From Pseudomonadota bacterium (lineage in GTDB: Bacteria; Pseudomonadota; Gammaproteobacteria; Burkholderiales; Methylophilaceae), in assembly GCA_029563075.1 (NCBI GenBank), contig JAKQTN010000007.1:43811-107810 (forward strand): 64,000 bases of DNA, read 5' to 3'. This document shows positions 58,490-64,000 of the stretch, piece by piece. Position 1 is the stretch's first letter. Every line of letters starts with the position of its first letter. Below the pieces are notes generated by a model. It worked only from the letters and a program-made list of their open reading frames with translations. It made no database searches and had not been told where the DNA came from. The position numbers and the translations under genes are program-made.

Positions 58490-59035
58490 TTAAGTGACGG
58501 GCAACAACAAGTCTTCCAGAAAAAATGCAGATAATGAAGACCTTCCTGAGACCCCTGCTTTGCGATAAAGCGCTCTAGCCTGCTCCCTTACCGTGCGCTC
58601 GCTGGCACTGCGGATATTGGCAATCTCCTGATGACTGAAGCCTTTGAGCAATAGCAATCCAACTTCTGCCTCTGCATTGCTGAGACCCCAGCGCAAAAAT
58701 TGTTTCTGGATTTCGGCACCCAGCCCGGCAATTAAATCACGGCTCTCATCCCGCCAAAGCTGTGCCTCTTTGTTTGCCGCAACAAGGTCTGTTTGCAATG
58801 TGTGTAAAGTCGATTGTGTAGATTGATAGCGTTTCAACCAAAAAAGACTCAACCCGACCACGGCAATCATTAACACCAGCAACTCTACAAGAAGATGACT
58901 CCATTCAATGCCGTCGCCATAATCGCTCAAAATATCCAATGCGATGAGCGCAAAAATCACGCCGTATAAAACCATGCCGATTTTAACCAACCGTTGGTTA
59001 TTGGACTCTTCTGAAAATATCAAGTGTTCTAGCAT
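58490..59035 (-). CDS. Membrane-anchored LuxR-type regulator
   Basis: 181 residues from the ATG at 59035, which has a strong GGAGG-type SD (a longer reading from 59143 lacks one). Two membrane helices (about 19-34 and 46-67) are followed by a charged helical linker and a C-terminal LuxR HTH (about 115-170; LSNAEAEVGLLLLKGFSHQE and RSASERTVREQARALYRKAG). Such proteins read a membrane or envelope signal. Divergent from the cytochrome b561 gene, so control of that gene is likely. Confidence 0.82.
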   Translation of the reverse strand: MLEHLIFSEESNNQRLVKIGMVLYGVIFALIALDILSDYGDGIEWSHLLVELLVLMIAVVGLSLFWLKRYQSTQSTLHTLQTDLVAANKEAQLWRDESRDLIAGLGAEIQKQFLRWGLSNAEAEVGLLLLKGFSHQEIANIRSASERTVREQARALYRKAGVSGRSSLSAFFLEDLLLPVT

Positions 59036-59182
59036 ACCTACCGCCTCCAGACTCAAACAGGGTAGCAACCCGTCAAATGACGCATTGCTTTTGCACGCCA
59101 ACAGGCCGATGATACACATCAACGCACTGCAGATTGATTGCATTCAGCGCATTGTATCGCATCGTCAACAAAGGAGATAAGC

Positions 59183-59842
59183 ATGAACACTTCAACAAAA
59201 TCAGTGAATGTATGGGATCCTACCGTCCGCATCGGGCACTGGACGTTAGTCATCGCCTTTTTTACGGCCTACTTTACAGAGGATGATTTTCTTACCCAGC
59301 ACGTGTGGGCAGGCTATATCGTCGGCGCTGTGGTTTTATTCAGAATCGTCTGGGGGTTTATCGGCAGCAAGCACGCCAGATTCAGCGGCTTCATTTACTC
59401 GCCAGCAGCAGTATTTGGTTACTTAAAAGAACTTATCCGCGGCAAACCGCAGCATTATGTGGGGCACAATCCTGCCGGCGGTGCGATGGTGATTGCACTG
59501 CTGTTAAGTCTTGGCGCTACGGTATTTACCGGGCTTTCGCTTTATGCAATTGAAGAAAATGCAGGGCCGCTTGCGGGCATTGTAGCAATAAACAACAAAG
59601 CGGTATCTGCATCAATCATCCCCAGTGCTTATGCAGATGAGGGGGAAAGCGAACACGGCGCAATGGTAAACAAAGAAGCTGAAGAGTTCTGGGAGGAATT
59701 ACACGAATTTTTTGCCAATTTCACCTTACTGTTAGTGGCTTTGCACATTGGTGGTGTGTTGCTATCCAGCTACATTGATAAAGAAAATTTGGTCAAGGCC
59801 ATGATTACAGGGCGCAAGGAGATTCCAAAAGAGATGGAATAA
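59183..59842 (+). CDS. Cytochrome b561-family membrane protein
   Basis: Di-heme b-type cytochrome (cytochrome b/b6 domain), 219 residues, about four helices. Histidines for heme at IGHWTLVIAF, HVWAGYIVGAVVLFRIVWG, and VALHIGGVLLSS; a periplasmic insert after helix 3 (about 135-180) is rich in Glu and ends with EEFWEELHEFF. ATG 59183 with SD AAGGAG. Typical partner is a diheme cytochrome c, not found here. Divergent from the membrane LuxR gene. Confidence 0.88.
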   Translation: MNTSTKSVNVWDPTVRIGHWTLVIAFFTAYFTEDDFLTQHVWAGYIVGAVVLFRIVWGFIGSKHARFSGFIYSPAAVFGYLKELIRGKPQHYVGHNPAGGAMVIALLLSLGATVFTGLSLYAIEENAGPLAGIVAINNKAVSASIIPSAYADEGESEHGAMVNKEAEEFWEELHEFFANFTLLLVALHIGGVLLSSYIDKENLVKAMITGRKEIPKEME

Positions 59843-59924
59843 CCGCTTCGGTAAGTTAGAATAGCTAAAATCTATTTTCAACACGCCTGTTCATCGGGCG
59901 TGTTTATTTTCACTGGAGCACCGT

Positions 59925-60617
59925 TTGAGACACTCTGAATTTCATCGTTCACACCGCATCGGCTGGCTACGCGCAGCCGTTCTGGGCGCAAATGACGGTA
60001 TTGTATCCACCGCCAGCTTAATCATCGGCATCGCTTCTGCTCACGCCTCACATGAAACCATATTGTTAACTGGCATTGCTGGTCTGGTTTCCGGCGCTAT
60101 GTCGATGGCGGCTGGTGAATACGTGTCTGTCAGTTCACAAGCCGATACCGAGGCAGCAGACTTGGCGCGTGAACGTATAGAATTGGCAACAGACCATGAA
60201 AGTGAACTTAAAGAGCTCACAGGAATTTATATTGGGCATGGGTTAACGCCCGAACTGGCACATCAGGTTGCGGTGCAATTTACTGCGCACGATGCACTTG
60301 GCGCGCATGCCAGAGACGAGCTTGGCATCATTGAAACCATGAATGCGCGCCCTGTGCAAGCCGCGCTTTACTCTGCAGCTACGTTTGCCGTTGGCGCATT
60401 GTTGCCTCTATTGGTTGTGCTGTTGGCACCAAAGCCGCAACTCATCCTGCACGTAGCCATCATGTCGTTGGCGTTTCTGGCAATTCTGGGTGGTTTGGCC
60501 GCAAAAGCTGGTGGAGCTAACCTGTGGAAAGGATCGGTGCGCGTGGCCTTTTGGGGCGTGCTTGCCATGGCGGCTACCGCTAGTGTGGGCAGCCTGTTTG
60601 GAGTTGTAGCTGCATAA
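59925..60617 (+). CDS. VIT1/CCC1-family iron/manganese transporter
   Basis: Five-helix transporter of Fe2+/Mn2+, 230 residues. GWLRAAVLGANDGIVSTASLI and GAMSMAAGEYVSVSSQADTE are family signatures; the acidic metal-binding loop (EAADLARERIEL) follows. TTG start with SD TGGAG. Follows the cytochrome b561 gene by 82 bases and has its own terminator. Confidence 0.92.
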   Translation: MRHSEFHRSHRIGWLRAAVLGANDGIVSTASLIIGIASAHASHETILLTGIAGLVSGAMSMAAGEYVSVSSQADTEAADLARERIELATDHESELKELTGIYIGHGLTPELAHQVAVQFTAHDALGAHARDELGIIETMNARPVQAALYSAATFAVGALLPLLVVLLAPKPQLILHVAIMSLAFLAILGGLAAKAGGANLWKGSVRVAFWGVLAMAATASVGSLFGVVAA

Positions 60618-60640
60618 CTTCAAATTCGGCTTGTGCCAAT

Positions 60641-60669
60641 AAAAAAGGTGCGGAATTCGCACCTTTTTT
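60641..60669. terminator. Bidirectional terminator between VIT1 gene and ppa
   Basis: AAAAAAGGTGCG-GAATT-CGCACCTTTTTT: a twelve-pair stem with a five-base loop, serving the plus-strand transporter gene and the convergent ppa. Confidence 0.92.
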
Positions 60670-60694
60670 ATTTTCAAAGAAATTCCAGAAAATT

Positions 60695-61243
60695 CTAAAA
60701 CGCCGGCTTTACCTCAGCACTATTATATCGTGCTACACCGTCCATAATCTCTTTGTGGGCATCTTCAATGCCAACCCATCCCTCGATTTTTACCCATTTA
60801 CCTTTGTCGAGGTCTTTGTAATGCTCGAAAAAGTGCGCGATCATTTCCAAGCGCCAAGGTGAAACATCTTTATAGGTCTTTTGGTAAGCATATAACCCAC
60901 ATACCTTTTCAACTGGCACAGCTAGCAATTTAGCATCACCGCCCGCTTCATCTGTCATTTGCAGCATACCTAGCGCACGGCAACGCACGACTACCCCCGG
61001 CAACAACGGCACAGGTGTAATTACCAACACATCTACCGGATCACCATCATCCGCCAAAGTATGCGGAATATAGCCATAATTACATGGATACTGCATCGAA
61101 GTCCCCATAAAGCGGTCAACGAAGATCGCACCGCTTTCTTTATCTACCTCGTATTTAACAGGGTCGCCCTGCATCGGGATTTCGATAATCACATTAAAGT
61201 CATGCGGAAGGTTTTTGCCAGACGGTACTAAGTTTAACGACAT
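60695..61243 (-). CDS. ppa: Soluble inorganic pyrophosphatase
   Basis: Family I Mg-dependent pyrophosphatase, 182 residues. [40 protein letters not shown] (with the metal-binding Asp triad) and [20 protein letters not shown] are conserved. It shares the region with the membrane pyrophosphatase 2.3 kb away, so cells have both heat-dissipating and energy-conserving routes for PPi. Confidence 0.96.
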   Translation of the reverse strand: MSLNLVPSGKNLPHDFNVIIEIPMQGDPVKYEVDKESGAIFVDRFMGTSMQYPCNYGYIPHTLADDGDPVDVLVITPVPLLPGVVVRCRALGMLQMTDEAGGDAKLLAVPVEKVCGLYAYQKTYKDVSPWRLEMIAHFFEHYKDLDKGKWVKIEGWVGIEDAHKEIMDGVARYNSAEVKPAF

Positions 61244-61333
61244 ATTAAATAAAGCCTATTGATTAGAATAATTCATAATTATAAGTGAAAATTGTTTCTA
61301 CTTTATTGCATGGAATCAAAATTGATTCCGGCT

Positions 61334-61963
61334 TTAGCGCCTATTCATGTACTTCAAGCCTTGATTTACAAGAAATACGGCAATGACGATTGCCAGCCCA
61401 AGCAGCGCTATTGTTCCAAGATGTTTCTGAACAATCGGGATATTTCCGAAAAAATAACCTGCCAGCACACAGACAAGCACCCAGATTACTGCCCCTATAG
61501 AAACAGAACGCGTGAATTTAACAAGCTGCATCTGGGTAACACCGGCAAGAAATGGTGCCAGTGTGCGTATCACGGGCAGAAACGGGGAGAATAAAAATCC
61601 TATCTCCCCATATTTTTCGTAAAAAAGGTGGGTTTTGTCCAAAGCCTCTTGTTTAGGCCATTTCAAGACATCCACAAAGAATTTTTTACCCACCGCCTTG
61701 CCCAGCCAGCAACTAAGCAGACTGCCTAATATGGCTGCCGCAATAAGACTGGGCAACAGTAGCTTTAAGCTAAGTTCACCTGCAGCACAGAACGCGCCGC
61801 ATACAAACAAAAATGGATTTCCTGGCAGAAAAAATAGAGGAATAACGCCGATTTCCAGAAACACCACCAGGAATAAAATCAGATACACAAGGTTTGCATG
61901 CATGGCAATCAGCGCGTGCAGTTGCTGATCAAAATTTAATATCATCTGCCAGACATGCATCAT
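61334..61963 (-). CDS. DedA family membrane protein
   Basis: Inner-membrane DedA/VTT protein, 209 residues, about five helices. FFLPGNPFLFVCGAF, GKAVGKKFF and FLPVIRTLAPFLAGVTQM are DedA signatures; members are undecaprenyl-phosphate or lipid flippases. Start overlaps the DUF1232 gene by four bases. Confidence 0.92.
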   Translation of the reverse strand: MMHVWQMILNFDQQLHALIAMHANLVYLILFLVVFLEIGVIPLFFLPGNPFLFVCGAFCAAGELSLKLLLPSLIAAAILGSLLSCWLGKAVGKKFFVDVLKWPKQEALDKTHLFYEKYGEIGFLFSPFLPVIRTLAPFLAGVTQMQLVKFTRSVSIGAVIWVLVCVLAGYFFGNIPIVQKHLGTIALLGLAIVIAVFLVNQGLKYMNRR

Positions 61964-62232
61964 GTACGCTCGCTTTTACATTCAGCTATGACATCCGCTG
62001 GCGTTAGTTTCAAGGCAAAATAAATCAACATGGGAATAACAATCACATCATCCAGTTGGCCGATGACTGGTAAAAAATCAGGTATTAAATCAAACGGCAT
62101 CAGGAGGTAACTGACAGCCAGCCACAGCGACATTTTAGCGAGAACGGGCGTTCTCGGGTGTTTCTGTAGACGCCGGTAAAAATCAAACTCTGCCTTAAGT
62201 TTTGCCGCAATATCTTTGAGCTTTTCTCTCAC
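61960..62232 (-). CDS. DUF1232 (YkvA-like) membrane protein
   Basis: 90 residues. LLMPFDLIPDFLPVIGQLDD with preceding SLWLAVSY and a following hydrophobic VIVIPMLIYFAL are the DUF1232 signature. Function unknown. Lies between purC (five bases) and dedA (overlap). Confidence 0.9.
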   Translation of the reverse strand: MREKLKDIAAKLKAEFDFYRRLQKHPRTPVLAKMSLWLAVSYLLMPFDLIPDFLPVIGQLDDVIVIPMLIYFALKLTPADVIAECKSERT

Positions 62233-62237
62233 GTCAG

Positions 62238-63149
62238 TCAGCCTCGCAGCCGCTTGCCCGTCAGTTTTTCAAACACTTCCAGGTACTTTTCCGAGGTGCG
62301 TTTTGCTATATCGTCCGGTAATGCCGGCGCGGGCGGTGTTTTATTCCAGCCAATAGATTCCAGCCAATCGCGCACATACTGCTTATCATAACTGGGCGGG
62401 TTACTGCCCACTTTATAACTCTCAAGCGGCCAGAAGCGTGAAGAATCCGGTGTGAGCACTTCGTCCATCACGTGCAGTACACCGTTATTATCCAAGCCAA
62501 ACTCAAACTTGGTATCTGCAATGATAATGCCCTTAGTAAGTGCATATTCGGCAGCTTCGGTATAGAGTTGTATAGCCACTTTCGCCACTTGCTCAGCCAT
62601 GTCCTGGCCAATCAAATCTGCGCATTGCTGCAAGCTGATGTTCTCATCATGCTCACCTACTGCGGCCTTGCTGGATGGTGTAAAAATAGGCTGCGGCAGC
62701 TTCGATGCCTCCTGCAGGCCTGCCGGCAATGCAATGCCACACACCGTTCCTTTGGCTTTGTATTCTTTCCAACCGCTACCCACTAAGTAACCGCGCACGA
62801 TCGCTTCAATCGGCAAGGGCTTGAGCTTTTTCACGACTACGGCACGGCTTAAACCTCCAGTACCTAGCTGGGCTTTTTCTGCGGTATCGCTCACAACCGA
62901 GTTAGGGTCGATACCTGTCAGGTGATTCGGTACCACATGCTTGAGCTTTTCAAACCAGAAATTCGCCATTTGCGTGAGCATTGCGCCTTTATTAGCGATA
63001 CCAGTGGGCAAAATCACATCGAATGCGGAAAGTCTGTCGGTACTTACCAGCAACATGGTATTTTCATCTATGTCGTAAATATCACGCACCTTGCCTTGAT
63101 GAATACGTTTTAGGCTTTTGATGGTTGTTTCTAACAAGGGTGTATTCAT
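62238..63149 (-). CDS. purC: SAICAR synthetase
   Basis: Purine pathway enzyme joining CAIR and aspartate. RIHQGKVRDIYDIDENTMLL, LSAFDVILPTGIANKG and VRGYLVGSGWKEYKAKGTVC are conserved. 303 residues from the ATG at 63149, matching the long PurC type; two earlier ATGs in frame (63182, 63194) have no better SD. Follows pyk in the same direction after 82 bases. Confidence 0.93.
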   Translation of the reverse strand: MNTPLLETTIKSLKRIHQGKVRDIYDIDENTMLLVSTDRLSAFDVILPTGIANKGAMLTQMANFWFEKLKHVVPNHLTGIDPNSVVSDTAEKAQLGTGGLSRAVVVKKLKPLPIEAIVRGYLVGSGWKEYKAKGTVCGIALPAGLQEASKLPQPIFTPSSKAAVGEHDENISLQQCADLIGQDMAEQVAKVAIQLYTEAAEYALTKGIIIADTKFEFGLDNNGVLHVMDEVLTPDSSRFWPLESYKVGSNPPSYDKQYVRDWLESIGWNKTPPAPALPDDIAKRTSEKYLEVFEKLTGKRLRG

Positions 63150-63231
63150 GAGGTTGCTTAAATGTAAAAGGTCAAATGACATTATAAATTGCACATGGAT
63201 TTCAAGCTAACTTTCCTTTCATTACATTCAT

Positions 63232-64000
63232 TTATTTATGATCGCTGATCTTGATAATTTTAAGCGTATTCGTGCCGCCCGGGCTTCCAATCGGCTCACC
63301 AAACGTCAGAATAACCAAATCGCCCGGATTTACCACTTTCTGCTGCAATAACACCTGTTCCATTTCATGCAGAATTTCATCCCTGTTTTTATTTTCCTGC
63401 AGGATGGGGTAAGGATAAACGCCACGATGCAGCGTTAACTTTCTGCGTGCAATTTTTTCAGGCGACAATGCATAGATAGGCACTTCGGTATCCGCGCGCG
63501 ACAACCATTGCGCCGCATTGCCGGACTGAGTCAGCGCGGCAATCGCCTTGATTTTCAGGTGCTGGGCAGTATAAATTGCCGCCGCGGCAATGGCTTCATC
63601 CGTTTGTTTTAGTTGGTGTGTTCTTCGATCTGCATGTTGCAAACCTTCATATTCTTTTTCTGCCTCCATACACACGCGGTGCACGGCCTGCACGGTTTCT
63701 AATGGATACTGTCCGCTCGCAGTTTCGGCTGACAGCATCACCGCATCCGTGCCATCCAGCACCGCATTTGCCACATCCGAAACTTCTGCACGTGTCGGAA
63801 TAGGGCTGCTGATCATTGACTCCATCATTTGCGTTGCCGTAATCACCAATTTGTTTTGAGCGCGCGCCATGCGTATCATGCGTTTTTGCAGGCCAGGCAC
63901 AGCAGCGTCGCCAACCTCAACCCCCAAGTCGCCGCGCGCCACCATGATGGCATCGGAGGCTTCAATAATCGCCTCCAAGTCTTCAATCGCTTCGGCGCGT
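63232..64000 (-). CDS. pyk: Pyruvate kinase, C-terminal half (cut by window edge)
   Basis: Glycolytic enzyme PEP + ADP to pyruvate + ATP. Visible residues cover the end of the barrel (SDAIMVARGDLGVEV, ITATQMMESMISSPIPTRAE) and the allosteric C-domain. The frame continues without a stop to position 64000, so the start is outside. The ORF ends at 63232 with LGEP-like GDLVILTFGEPIGSPGGT. Its distance to purC suggests a shared transcript. Confidence 0.95.
   Translation of the reverse strand, partial: RAEAIEDLEAIIEASDAIMVARGDLGVEVGDAAVPGLQKRMIRMARAQNKLVITATQMMESMISSPIPTRAEVSDVANAVLDGTDAVMLSAETASGQYPLETVQAVHRVCMEAEKEYEGLQHADRRTHQLKQTDEAIAAAAIYTAQHLKIKAIAALTQSGNAAQWLSRADTEVPIYALSPEKIARRKLTLHRGVYPYPILQENKNRDEILHEMEQVLLQQKVVNPGDLVILTFGEPIGSPGGTNTLKIIKISDHK

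Overview
The window looks like chromosome from a betaproteobacterium, most likely one of the methylotrophic Methylophilaceae (Methylotenera/Methylophilus type). This rests on gene order and remembered protein resemblance, not on a search. Supporting signs are the orders murJ-ribF-ileS, rplU-rpmA-obgE-proB divergent from ispB, pilD-coaE-zapD-yacG, dapA-bamC and dciA/M23 peptidase/secA, a full rnf operon, and a proton-pumping pyrophosphatase. GC looks moderate (below 50% by eye). About 68 protein genes are packed tightly. I saw no rRNA, tRNA, CRISPR array, intact insertion sequence or phage.

Layout: 1-3.2 kb, murJ-ribF-ileS (minus; ileS runs off the left edge). 3.3-8.3 kb, rpsT, then rplU-rpmA-obgE-proB-purE-purK on minus. 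8.5-10.7 kb, ispB, an isolated methyltransferase and an unknown acidic protein. 10.8-13.8 kb, pilD-coaE-zapD-yacG and a PCu(A)C copper chaperone. 13.8-18.2 kb, cysS-argJ-DUF815 ATPase-Nudix/ThiE on minus. 18.4-22.9 kb, envelope genes (TPR protein, L,D-transpeptidase, two cyclophilins, lpxH, a small ferredoxin). 22.9-27.2 kb, signalling (HD-GYP, FHA, PP2C) and ribH-nusB. 27.3-29 kb, an OFA-family transporter. 29.1-31.9 kb, phoB-phoR and a putative lipoprotein, with a clear Pho box. 31.9-32.9 kb, a dispersed intergenic repeat and an orphan AT-rich gene. 32.9-38 kb, an orphan molybdopterin enzyme, roxA, a mini-secretin and a 43-residue lipoprotein. 38-41 kb, dapA-bamC-MBL hydrolase on minus. 41.3-51.8 kb, rnfABCDGE-nth-FIST-DUF1841-ECF sigma-anti-sigma-bufferin genes in one direction. 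51.8-56.2 kb, secA, a DUF1289 protein, M23 peptidase and dciA. 56.4-64 kb, hppA, a membrane LuxR regulator, cytochrome b561, a VIT/CCC1 transporter, ppa, DedA, DUF1232, purC and the end of pyk.

The most interesting system is at 48.9-51.8 kb: an ECF sigma factor, a very small zinc-finger anti-sigma factor, a secreted cysteine-repeat precursor (six cysteines in EGKC/EGAC-like motifs), a DUF692 multinuclear non-heme iron oxidase and its DUF2063 partner. This is a bufferin/HvfABC-type ribosomal peptide pathway, in which cysteines become metal-binding heterocycles in a copper or metal stress response. Here its sigma gene is coupled by overlapping start/stop codons to the end of the rnf-nth run.

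A second observation is a 23-25 base sequence present exactly in the intergenic repeat near 32.0 kb and inside the coding regions of roxA and the FIST gene, with a diverged copy in a cyclophilin signal-peptide region.
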